From the NCBI GenBank assembly GCA_026983895.1, contig JALSTF010000252.1, positions 1-6,418 on the forward strand: 6,418 nt of DNA, read 5' to 3'. Made by a program: the position numbers and the translations under genes. Of this stretch, positions 1 through 5,179 are shown piece after piece; the first letter of the stretch is position 1, and each line of letters opens with the position of its first letter. The notes beneath the pieces were generated by a model. That model made no database searches. It saw only the letters and a program-made list of their open reading frames with translations, and was not told the origin of the DNA. This DNA is from Sulfurovum sp. (GTDB lineage Bacteria; Campylobacterota; Campylobacteria; Campylobacterales; Sulfurovaceae).

Positions 1-667
1 TGAGAGCGGCATACACCAGGACGGTATGCTCAAGAACAAAGAGACGTACGAAATTATCCGCCCTGAAGATATCGGGCTTGACATGGAAGATACACTGGTT
101 CTGGGAAAACACTCCGGACGGGCTGCCTTTAAAGACAAATTGAACAAATTGGGCTTTACACTCAATGACGAAGCACTGAACACCTCTTTTGAACGCTTCA
201 AGATCATGGCAGACAGAAAAAAAGAGATCTACGATGATGACTTGAGAGCGTTGGTCACGAACGAGATGAGCTCTGCTCCAAAGATCTTTGAACTCATTTC
301 CCTGCAGCTGATGGATTGCAGCAACGGTGTACCCAGTGCTGCCGTCAGCATTAAAAAAGAGGACAATGAAATTATCGATGCAAGCATCGGTGACGGAACC
401 ATGGATGCCATATTCAAGACCATTGACAGAATATCTGGCTATGAAGGTCAGCTGCTTGACTACAAAGTAAAGTCTGTAAGCAAAGGGAAGGATGCCTTGG
501 CGAATGTGACCGTCAAAGTCTCCTTCAACGGTGAACCCGCTATTATCGGACATGGACTGAATATCGATACGATGCTGGCTTCAGCCCGTGCCTATATCGG
601 TGCATTGAATTCCTATCTGAGTATGGAGGGAAAATTGAAAGAAAGACCGCATAAGGTGATCCTCTAA
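1..667 (+). CDS. leuA: 2-isopropylmalate synthase, C-terminal part (5' end outside window)
   Basis: LeuA condenses acetyl-CoA with 2-oxoisovalerate to give 2-isopropylmalate, the committed step of leucine synthesis in the cytoplasm. Only the last 221 codons are present; the first complete codon is at position 2 and the stop is TAA at 665-667. The first visible residues, ESGIHQDGMLKNKETYE, are the conserved SGIHQDG block near the end of the catalytic TIM barrel. It is followed by the RPEDIGL segment and the linker subdomain. The last 130 or so residues form the LeuA regulatory dimer domain, which binds leucine for feedback inhibition in the family. It is recognised by GDGTMDAIFKTID and by HGLNIDTMLASARAYIGALN near the end. 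The ATG at 26 is internal, because the reading frame is open to the window edge and matches the family upstream of it. Citramalate synthase shares this architecture, but LeuA is the better fit. No terminator is seen other than the palindromic element downstream. Confidence 0.93.
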   Translation, partial: ESGIHQDGMLKNKETYEIIRPEDIGLDMEDTLVLGKHSGRAAFKDKLNKLGFTLNDEALNTSFERFKIMADRKKEIYDDDLRALVTNEMSSAPKIFELISLQLMDCSNGVPSAAVSIKKEDNEIIDASIGDGTMDAIFKTIDRISGYEGQLLDYKVKSVSKGKDALANVTVKVSFNGEPAIIGHGLNIDTMLASARAYIGALNSYLSMEGKLKERPHKVIL

Positions 668-705
668 GCCTGGGGATTGCCCTTGTAGCTGCACATTAAC
701 ATCCC

Positions 706-803
706 GTAGGGTGGTGCATTTATGCCCACCTTCCACAATATGCAACATTCAAGCCAAGTTTTGACAACTTGATTGTCTGGTGGGCTTAAAAGCGCTACCC
801 TAC
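706..803. repeat. 98-bp imperfect inverted-repeat (MITE/REP-like) element between convergent genes
   Basis: The left arm 706-730 (GTAGGGTGGTGCATTTATGC...) and the reverse complement of the right arm 779-803 (GTAGGGTAGCGCTTTTAAGC...) match at 21 of 25 positions. Each arm is itself an imperfect hairpin (GGTGGTGCAT/ATGCCCACC on the left, GGTGGGCTT/AAGCGCTACC on the right). The 48-bp centre carries a third, perfect stem, CAAGTT-TTGAC-AACTTG, at 755-771. No ORF is inside, so it would be non-autonomous. The GTAGGGTGGGC-type arm resembles short dispersed palindromes known from many proteobacteria; this is recollection, not a search. It fills most of the leuA-serS gap and could act as a bidirectional transcription terminator, although neither arm is followed by a long T run. 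I could not identify a target-site duplication, so mobility is inference. Confidence 0.7.
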
Positions 804-2044
804 AGATATTTTTTCAGCACTTCCGGGATGGCAATACTCCCATCCTCATTCTGATAGTTCTCCATAATAGCGATCAATGTACGGCCCACTGCCAATGCTG
901 AACCATTCAGTGTATGCACCAATCTGTTCTTCTTACCGTCCTTGAATCGGATCTTTGCCCGTCTCGACTGAAAATCCCTCGTATTGGAGATGGAAGAGAT
1001 CTCACGGTATTTGTTCTGTCCGGGAAGCCATACTTCCAGGTCAATGGTCCTCGCCGCCGAGAAACCCAGGTCCCCGCCGCAGAGTTCTACCACCCTGTGA
1101 GGAAGCCCAAGTGCAGCGAGGATATCCGAAGCATTCTGCACCATCATTTCAAAAATATCATCACTTTTATCCGGATGGGCAATAGCGACCATCTCCACCT
1201 TGTCAAACTGGTGCTGGCGGATCATCCCGCGAGTATCACGCCCGGCCGAACCTGCCTCTTTCCTGAAACAGGGGGTATAGCCCGTCATCAGTACCGGCAG
1301 CTGATCTGCAAGGAGGATCTCATCATTGTACATATTGGTCAAAGGCACTTCCGCTGTAGGGATAAGATAGAGATCTTCCTCTTCTATCTTGAACAGATCC
1401 TCCTCGAACTTTGGCAGCTGCCCTGTTCCCTGAAGCATCTGCGCATTGTTCATGAACGGCACACAGAGCTCTTCAAACCCTTTTTGGGCATTGGTATCGA
1501 GGAAGAAGTTAATAAGCGCCCTCTCCATCCTTGCCGCTTCACCCCGAAGAACAGAAAAACGGCTTTTTGCCAGCTTTACACCGCGCTCGAAGTCTATCCA
1601 GCCATTTTCTTCTGCCAAAGCCCAATGTTCTTTGGGGGCAAAATCAAACACTCTTGGTTCAAGCACTTTTCGAAGCTCCACATTATCCTCTTCATCCGTT
1701 CCAGCTGGAACGGAATCATCCGGAAAATTCGGTACGGCCAAAGCTACGGCATACAGCGCTTCTTCTGCTTCTCTTGCGGCTTCCTGCAAAGGGACCATAG
1801 CCTCTTTATTCGCATCTACCTTGGCTTTAAGCTCGGTGATATCTTTCCCCTCACGCATATACTGCCCGAAGAGCTTGGACATACTGTTCTGTTCCGCCTT
1901 GGCAGCTTCAAGCTTGGCATTGGCACCTTTAAGCCTCTTGAAAAGATTTTGAAGATTTTCAAGGGTCTCGCTATCTACACCCTTTTTCTGCAGTTTAGCA
2001 CTGGCTTCGTTAAAGTTGTTTTGGAGGTATTTTAAGTCTATCAT
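800..2044 (-). CDS. serS: Seryl-tRNA synthetase
   Basis: SerS is a class II aminoacyl-tRNA synthetase that charges tRNA-Ser (and tRNA-Sec where present) with serine using ATP; it acts in the cytoplasm as a homodimer. The 414 residues match the usual bacterial length. Residues about 1-105 form the N-terminal antiparallel coiled-coil arm that grips the long variable arm of tRNA-Ser, and are rich in K, E and A. The serine-binding TAE is at 230-232. Class II motif 2 is at about 255-285 (FRKEAGSAGRDTRG, with R261 and E263). The DLGFSAARTIDLEVWLPGQ block begins at 325, and motif 3 is NGSALAVGRTLIAIMEN with R388. All key residues appear intact. The start ATG (2042-2044) is supported by family-typical MIDLKYLQNN and a weak AGG-type ribosome site about 9 bases upstream. 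The TAG stop lies inside the right arm of the 706-803 repeat, yet the C-terminus (PEVLKKYL) looks full length. Confidence 0.97.
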   Translation of the reverse strand: MIDLKYLQNNFNEASAKLQKKGVDSETLENLQNLFKRLKGANAKLEAAKAEQNSMSKLFGQYMREGKDITELKAKVDANKEAMVPLQEAAREAEEALYAVALAVPNFPDDSVPAGTDEEDNVELRKVLEPRVFDFAPKEHWALAEENGWIDFERGVKLAKSRFSVLRGEAARMERALINFFLDTNAQKGFEELCVPFMNNAQMLQGTGQLPKFEEDLFKIEEEDLYLIPTAEVPLTNMYNDEILLADQLPVLMTGYTPCFRKEAGSAGRDTRGMIRQHQFDKVEMVAIAHPDKSDDIFEMMVQNASDILAALGLPHRVVELCGGDLGFSAARTIDLEVWLPGQNKYREISSISNTRDFQSRRAKIRFKDGKKNRLVHTLNGSALAVGRTLIAIMENYQNEDGSIAIPEVLKKYL

Positions 2045-2075
2045 TGGAAATTACCTAGTGAAAAATTTATATGAA

Positions 2076-2081
2076 ATTATA
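2076..2081 (-). promoter_or_regulatory. Candidate -10 box of serS promoter
   Basis: The minus strand reads TATAAT here, 31 bases before the serS ATG, giving a predicted leader of roughly 25 nucleotides. No convincing -35 hexamer lies 16-18 bases upstream (ATCTAA at 17). That is common in Campylobacterota sigma70 promoters, where -35 is poorly conserved. It suggests that serS is transcribed separately from the lipoprotein gene upstream of it. Confidence 0.45.
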
Positions 2082-2114
2082 GTAGAAAGTATTGAAGATT
2101 AGATATGGACAGAA

Positions 2115-2140
2115 GAAGCCCATGGAAAGTCCACGGCTTC
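2115..2140 (-). terminator. Possible terminator hairpin after the lipoprotein gene
   Basis: On the minus strand, GAAGCC (2135-2140) pairs with GGCTTC (2115-2120). An inner TGG/CCA helix and a 5-base ACTTT loop are separated from it by a small bulge. The hairpin begins 26 bases past the lipoprotein stop and sits before the serS -10 box. The U tract is poor (TTCTGTCC follows), so it may be a weak terminator or only a stabilising 3' stem. A second small stem, AACTC (2141-2145) with GAGTT (2155-2159), lies beside it and is followed by T's only in the + direction. Confidence 0.4.
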
Positions 2141-2165
2141 AACTCACAATAAAAGAGTTTTTTAT

Positions 2166-3563
2166 TTAATACTCATATAAAAGCGAGGTAATACCTCCAT
2201 CCCATTTGATCGTACAATCATCCGTTCCTCCTGTGTCAGATATATTACCATCTGTATTTACAACAATTTTAACACTACCATATGCATCAGAATAAAATCT
2301 ACTATTTTCCTTGTCTATCTGGCAATGTTTAGATGGATCAACCTTAAAACTGTTAGGGTTTACCGGTACATCGATCAAAGGCTGATTTCCACTACACCCT
2401 TGAGCTTGAAGATCAATAGTAAGCGGGATATAAGCAACTTCCGTACCACCAGAATTGGATACTTTTATATCTGGGGCCGTAAAATCATCCCACCTTAAAG
2501 CAACTTTTTGTGCCACCCCCACTCTGTGTCCATCTTCATTGCCATGTGCTTCCACAGTCACGGTATGACCGGCCAATATAGGGTCAAAATTAATTTCAAA
2601 ATAGGCAAATCCGTTGTTGTCAGTCGTATAGTCAGGTTCAACATGTGCAACAGCCAGCCTGCCTGCTTCTCCATTTCTTCCTCCAAGCAATCTTTCTTCA
2701 TTTCCTATCATATAGGTCAACGAACCATCTTGCACCAGATTGTTATACTGTTCATTCAGAGTAAGGATATCACTTACAGTTTTAATATCCCATCCGCCTA
2801 TGTACGATACATGCGTTCTTCCCTGTGAAGGGAAGATAATAAGGTTATCACCTGCTTTTACCTCTGTTTGCGCTGCATAATCAACACTTCCATCCGAAAA
2901 TACAATCGGGCTTGAAATATCCGATGGATTGCTATAGGCAATATGCCCTGTGCCTTTTTGAATGATGTCATTATTAATTATCTTTATCCCATTGACCAGA
3001 GAAACTCTCACGGGGATAGGCACAACCGGAGGTCTTCCGAATCTGTCTACCGCATGTACAGAATAGTATCCGATGATACTTTCATCTTTACATTCTGTTT
3101 TTCTATAGGATATTGAAAGTGTTGTTGGTCGGCCTTCGGAGGGGATATCACTTTTGAGATCAAAAGAAAGTTTGACGGTTTCCTGCAGTGTGATATTGCC
3201 ATCAGTATAGACAACGAACAATTGTCCTTTTTCCGGGAAAACAGCAGGTGGAGTATAGACAAACGCCCCTTTTCCATTTTCATCCGTAATGACTTTGGAG
3301 TCTCTGATCGAACCGATACTCTGATCAGGTATCTTCATGAATACTTCTGCATCAGGAACAGCCAAACCATTTTTTGTCAATTGGAATCGGATAGGGTATG
3401 TTTTATACTCGTCAATTGTTAATTTAGATGTAAAATTCATAAACGCATAACCGCCTGGCGGAGGCGTAGGTGTGGGAATAGGATCCGCTTTGCTGTTGCT
3501 CCCACATGCTGACAACAGAATCCCTGCTGCGACCATAACTAAATATATAAGGTTCTTTTTCAT
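2166..3563 (-). CDS. Predicted lipoprotein with Ig-like (Big-1-type) segments, function unknown
   Basis: I do not recognise a named family for this 465-residue protein. The N-terminus is a clear lipoprotein signal: MKKN, a hydrophobic stretch at 5-17, and the lipobox LSAC with the lipidated cysteine at C20. Glycine follows the cysteine, which by the E. coli +2 rule favours the outer membrane (inference). A proline-rich linker (PIPTPTPPPGG, 28-38) leads into a segment at about 45-135 with the look of a bacterial Ig-like group 1 domain (NGLAVPDAEVFMKIPD, then TDENGKGAFVYTPP). A related pattern recurs near 313-345 (TDNNGFAYFEINFDPILAG). Repeated VPDAEV/TDxNGxA motifs suggest two to four beta-sandwich domains. 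Four further cysteines (158, 390, 414, 450) could form disulfides. The start is fixed by a strong AGGAGG site. It is the second gene of a unit with the barrel protein 21 bp upstream, suggesting a shared envelope role such as adhesion or surface structure, which is unproven. Confidence 0.85.
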   Translation of the reverse strand: MKKNLIYLVMVAAGILLSACGSNSKADPIPTPTPPPGGYAFMNFTSKLTIDEYKTYPIRFQLTKNGLAVPDAEVFMKIPDQSIGSIRDSKVITDENGKGAFVYTPPAVFPEKGQLFVVYTDGNITLQETVKLSFDLKSDIPSEGRPTTLSISYRKTECKDESIIGYYSVHAVDRFGRPPVVPIPVRVSLVNGIKIINNDIIQKGTGHIAYSNPSDISSPIVFSDGSVDYAAQTEVKAGDNLIIFPSQGRTHVSYIGGWDIKTVSDILTLNEQYNNLVQDGSLTYMIGNEERLLGGRNGEAGRLAVAHVEPDYTTDNNGFAYFEINFDPILAGHTVTVEAHGNEDGHRVGVAQKVALRWDDFTAPDIKVSNSGGTEVAYIPLTIDLQAQGCSGNQPLIDVPVNPNSFKVDPSKHCQIDKENSRFYSDAYGSVKIVVNTDGNISDTGGTDDCTIKWDGGITSLLYEY

Positions 3564-3572
3564 TAATATATT

Positions 3573-3578
3573 CCTCCT
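3573..3578 (-). promoter_or_regulatory. Strong Shine-Dalgarno site of the lipoprotein gene
   Basis: The minus strand reads AGGAGG, 9 bases before the ATG at 3561-3563. It lies wholly inside the 21-bp gap after the upstream barrel gene. It decides the lipoprotein start and supports co-transcription with independent initiation. Confidence 0.8.
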
Positions 3579-3584
3579 GCAAAC

Positions 3585-4136
3585 TTAGAAAATATAACTG
3601 GCGGCGAAGACAACACTTCCTATATGGTCCATGGAATCTATGTCCGATAAAGAGTATCTATACCCAATATCCAAATTGATATTCTCTCCTGCAGCCAGAA
3701 CGATCCCTGCCTGTGCACCATAAAGGAAACCGCTGTCGTCTACATAATCACTCTCATAGTTGGCATAGCCTACATTCAATCCTATATATGGTCGGAGTGT
3801 AGATTCTTTTTCCAAAATAAAATAATCCACAGTAAAATATCCCTGTTCAACATTCATATTATTATCACTGCTGTCATAATAATCAAAGATAAACGTAGTC
3901 CGCCAACTCTCGTTTTGCGCCCCAACTCTAAACCCGTATTGGAGATCATAATCCCCGGTAAAGTTCTTTTCAATGACCGGTTCACCATCCACCAGTGATC
4001 CGACATCTCCCTGTACTTCAGAATATCCTAATTCCAAACCGATAAAAGTTTTACTTGTAAAAATATCATCCCCTGCACTTACATTGCTTCCCAATCCTGC
4101 GCACAAAAGTGCTGACGCCAGTACCTTTTTCATCAT
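3585..4136 (-). CDS. Small outer-membrane beta-barrel protein (OmpA-like/porin-fold)
   Basis: This 183-residue protein has a Sec signal peptide (MMKKVLASALLCAGLGS, likely cut after NVSA at residue 21). A mature chain of about 162 residues is the size expected for an eight-stranded barrel. It contains alternating polar/hydrophobic strands rich in Y, F and G, such as TFIGLELGYSEV, YGFRVGAQ, TTFIFDYYDSS, YIGLNVGYANYES, GAQAGIVLAAGENINLDIGYRYSL and VVFAASYIF. The chain ends in phenylalanine, a typical C-terminal beta-signal for BAM-dependent insertion. There is no OmpA peptidoglycan-binding domain after the barrel. Acidic loops (D, E, N) face outward. The start may be either of two adjacent ATGs (4134-4136 or 4131-4133), since AAGGAG lies 6 or 9 bases upstream. 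It is the promoter-proximal gene of the pair with the lipoprotein. Its exact function is unknown; it could be a minor porin, an adhesin or a structural protein. Confidence 0.85.
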   Translation of the reverse strand: MMKKVLASALLCAGLGSNVSAGDDIFTSKTFIGLELGYSEVQGDVGSLVDGEPVIEKNFTGDYDLQYGFRVGAQNESWRTTFIFDYYDSSDNNMNVEQGYFTVDYFILEKESTLRPYIGLNVGYANYESDYVDDSGFLYGAQAGIVLAAGENINLDIGYRYSLSDIDSMDHIGSVVFAASYIF

Positions 4137-4142
4137 TTTAAA

Positions 4143-4148
4143 CTCCTT
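4143..4148 (-). promoter_or_regulatory. Shine-Dalgarno site of the beta-barrel gene
   Basis: The minus strand reads AAGGAG, 6 bases from the first ATG and 9 from the second. The spacing slightly favours the second Met (protein of 182 residues), so the start is ambiguous by one codon. Confidence 0.7.
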
Positions 4149-4166
4149 GTCCTTTGTTTAAATTTT

Positions 4167-4200
4167 GCATTCAAAATGCTCATGCCATAAGAATATCATA
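4167..4200 (-). promoter_or_regulatory. Candidate promoter element region upstream of the beta-barrel gene
   Basis: The minus strand has TATGAT at 4195-4200, a possible -10 box giving a leader of about 50 nucleotides. Just downstream is a small palindrome, GCATT-caa-AATGC as read on the + strand (4167-4179), within the predicted leader. No -35 match is present at 17 bases. The surrounding DNA (4137-4321) is extremely AT-rich and contains no plausible gene, so short AT matches are weak evidence. Read-through from the tRNA promoter is an alternative source of transcript. Confidence 0.3.
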
Positions 4201-4255
4201 TTTCTATATTTTTTAATCTTAATATTTTGGAATATTTATATAAAATAGGATTTTA

Positions 4256-4314
4256 TTATGTAAAAAAGTCAAAATTGTAGTATTTATAGTTTATGTAGAA
4301 AGGTCATAATTGTA
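4256..4314. repeat. Tandem direct repeat, two 24-bp copies with 35-bp period
   Basis: The copies at 4256-4279 and 4291-4314 match at 21 of 24 positions (TTATGTAgAAAgGTCAtAAT against TTATGTAaAAAaGTCAaAAT, then TTGTA-type ends in both). They lie between the tRNA 3' end and the beta-barrel gene. On the minus strand each copy contains a TTGAC- or ATGAC-type core. The spacing is slightly over three helical turns. They may be paired regulator sites for the barrel/lipoprotein unit or a simple duplication; the sequence alone does not decide. Confidence 0.6.
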
Positions 4315-4321
4315 AAATACG

Positions 4322-4398
4322 TGGTAGCAAGACGGGAACTCGAATCCCGGACCTCCGCCTTATGAGAGCAGCGCTCTAACCAACTGAGCTATCTTGCC
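4322..4398 (-). tRNA. tRNA with anticodon CAU, probably elongator tRNA-Met
   Basis: The minus strand folds into a complete 77-nt cloverleaf including encoded CCA (4322-4324). The acceptor stem is GGCAAGA/TCTTGCT with discriminator A. The D-arm is GCTC-AGTTGGTTA-GAGC. The anticodon stem is CTGCT/GGCGG around the loop CTCATAA, with anticodon CAU at 4362-4364. The variable loop is AGGTC and the T-arm is CGGGA-TTCGAGT-TCCCG. It is not the initiator: position 1 pairs with 72 and the three G-C anticodon pairs of initiators are absent. CAU can also belong to tRNA-Ile2, where C34 is modified to lysidine by TilS. The D- and T-arm layout fits elongator Met, but Ile2 is not excluded by eye. The 1-72 pair is G-U, and two anticodon-stem pairs are U-G wobbles. 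Confidence 0.93.
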
Positions 4399-4416
4399 AC
4401 TAATGAAGAGACCGAA

Positions 4417-4445
4417 ATTTTAGCTAAAGTTTGCTTTATTGTCAA
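4417..4445 (-). promoter_or_regulatory. Sigma70 promoter of the tRNA gene
   Basis: The minus strand has TTGACA at 4440-4445 (perfect -35), a 17-bp spacer, and TAAAAT at 4417-4422 (-10). The predicted start near 4410 leaves a leader of about 12 nucleotides before the mature tRNA 5' end at 4398. The segment just after the -10 box (TTCGGTC) is G+C-rich for this region, as in stringently controlled stable-RNA promoters (inference). The promoter begins only 18 bp after the glutaredoxin stop codon. Confidence 0.85.
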
Positions 4446-4462
4446 TAGTTTTTTTAAAAAAT

Positions 4463-4708
4463 TTAAAGATTTAAGAGTTTTTCCACTTTTTTCTGGTCAA
4501 AGCCGCAGATCCATTGGGAACCTATGAGATAGACAGGGACACCTCTGCAGCCATGCTGTTCGCAGTCTTTTGCCGCTTTGGGATCTTTAGAGATGTCTAT
4601 CACTTTAAATTTGATATTGTGCTGTTTTAGATGGTTCTTCGCCGTAGTACACCATTTGCAGGTCGGTGTGGTAAAGAGTACTACTTTTTTCTGTTTTTTC
4701 TCAGCCAT
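4463..4708 (-). CDS. Glutaredoxin-like thiol-disulfide oxidoreductase
   Basis: This 81-residue single-domain protein has the thioredoxin/glutaredoxin fold. A Lys-rich N-terminus (MAEKKQKK) precedes strand VVLFTT and the active site TCKWC with C17 and C20. Then come the helix TAKNHLKQHN, strand FKVIDIS, the cis-proline loop GVPV with P58, and the GFD motif at 69-71 that in glutaredoxins precedes the last helix. The family reduces protein or glutathione mixed disulfides in the cytoplasm. The TTPTCxWC active site resembles the YruB/NrdH-like glutaredoxins more than classical CPYC GrxA, so its electron donor could be thioredoxin reductase rather than glutathione (inference). Three extra cysteines (C49, C54, C68) are unusual for such a small protein. 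The start is fixed by AAGGAG (4717-4722), 8 bases upstream. It has its own promoter and is divergent from groESL. Confidence 0.9.
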   Translation of the reverse strand: MAEKKQKKVVLFTTPTCKWCTTAKNHLKQHNIKFKVIDISKDPKAAKDCEQHGCRGVPVYLIGSQWICGFDQKKVEKLLNL

Positions 4709-4733
4709 AGTCTGTTCTCCTTTTTTTCAAAGG

Positions 4734-4762
4734 ATTATACAACATTTATGAAGAGTTTTCAA
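4734..4762 (-). promoter_or_regulatory. Sigma70 promoter of the glutaredoxin gene
   Basis: The minus strand has TTGAAA at 4757-4762, a 17-bp spacer, and consensus TATAAT at 4734-4739. Transcription would begin near 4727, giving a leader of about 19 nucleotides that includes the AAGGAG ribosome site. It is divergent from the groES promoter, with 54 bp between the two -35 boxes. Confidence 0.82.
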
Positions 4763-4816
4763 CTATAATATTAAAATTATTTGTTAAAAAAGTTTAGTGT
4801 GTTTGACTAAAGTGTC

Positions 4817-4845
4817 TTGACAAAGTAAACATTTTTTTGTATGAT
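4817..4845 (+). promoter_or_regulatory. Sigma70 promoter of groES-groEL
   Basis: TTGACA (4817-4822), a 17-bp spacer and TATGAT (4840-4845) make a near-consensus housekeeping promoter. The predicted start near 4852 leaves a leader of about 29 nucleotides to the groES ATG, with AAGGAG at 4870-4875. A strong sigma70 promoter means that heat induction, if present, would come from a repressor rather than from a heat-shock sigma factor. This matches what is known for groESL in Campylobacter and Helicobacter (HrcA, HspR). Confidence 0.85.
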
Positions 4846-4858
4846 TCCATTACAAAAA
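4834..4858. promoter_or_regulatory. 8-9-8 inverted repeat over the groESL -10 box, possible operator
   Basis: TTTTTGTA (4834-4841) and TACAAAAA (4851-4858) are perfect inverted repeats separated by 9 bases, spanning the -10 box and the predicted start site. A second overlapping pair, TATGATT (4840-4846) and AATCATA (4857-4863), has a 10-base spacer. The geometry is that of a repressor site such as CIRCE (9-9-9), but the sequence is not CIRCE (TTAGCACTC-N9-GAGTGCTAA). Half of each arm is homopolymer in AT-rich DNA, so chance is a real alternative. Confidence 0.4.
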
Positions 4859-4880
4859 TCATAAATCGTAAGGAGATATC

Positions 4881-5141
4881 ATGAATTTTAAGCCATTAGG
4901 TGACAGACTTTTGATCCAAAGAGTGGAGGAATCCAACACCACAGCTTCAGGGATCATCATACCGGACAATGCAAAAGAGAAACCATCCAAAGGCAAAGTG
5001 ATCGCTGTAGGCAGCGAAGTAGAGGATATCAATGAAGGCGACACTGTCGTATTCGGGAAATATTCCGGCAGCGAGATCATTCTTGACGGGACGGAATATC
5101 TTATCATGGAAAGTTCCGATATTTTCGGACTGCTCGTATAA
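4881..5141 (+). CDS. groES: Co-chaperonin GroES (Cpn10)
   Basis: GroES forms the heptameric lid of the GroEL chamber and, with ATP, encloses unfolded proteins in the cytoplasm. The 86 residues cover the whole family domain. It has the N-terminal PLGDRLLIQRVE, the mobile loop at about 16-35 with the hydrophobic tripeptide III (25-27) that docks on GroEL, GKVIAVGS, the GDTVVFGKYSG strand, and the C-terminal YLIMESSDIFGLL. It lacks the His/Cys-rich C-terminal metal-binding extension of Helicobacter pylori GroES. The start has AAGGAG 5 bases upstream. groEL follows after 38 bp in the same operon, the near-universal arrangement. Confidence 0.98.
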   Translation: MNFKPLGDRLLIQRVEESNTTASGIIIPDNAKEKPSKGKVIAVGSEVEDINEGDTVVFGKYSGSEIILDGTEYLIMESSDIFGLLV

Positions 5142-5179
5142 TATAAAACAAATATAGATCATTTAATAAAGGATTGAAC

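Noticed and set aside
914..2035. A long open frame (373 codons) on the + strand opposite serS
   Set aside because: It is the antisense shadow of a highly conserved synthetase. Its translation shows no domain, is rich in F, H and R as complements often are, and no ribosome site is seen.
2508..3422. Small + strand and - strand open frames inside the lipoprotein gene
   Set aside because: All overlap a well-supported gene with a signal peptide and strong ribosome site, and none has its own start signals.
4137..4398. tRNA 3' end as an integration site for the barrel/lipoprotein genes
   Set aside because: The genes do lie downstream of the tRNA 3' end, but I found no second copy of the tRNA 3' end near 2045-2165 and no integrase, so there is no island evidence in the window.
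4423..4439. Small inverted repeat (TAAAG/CTTTA) within the tRNA promoter spacer
   Set aside because: The arms are only 5 bp and AT-rich, so chance is likely; no regulator is suggested.
4446..4462. AT palindrome after the glutaredoxin stop as a terminator
   Set aside because: The stem would be only A-T pairs with no G-C core. It is better read as the AT-rich upstream region of the tRNA promoter.
4709..4880. CIRCE (HrcA) or HAIR (HspR) operator upstream of groES
   Set aside because: Neither TTAGCACTC-N9-GAGTGCTAA nor the CTTGAGT-N7-ACTCAAG pattern is present on inspection. Only the unrelated AT-rich palindrome was seen.
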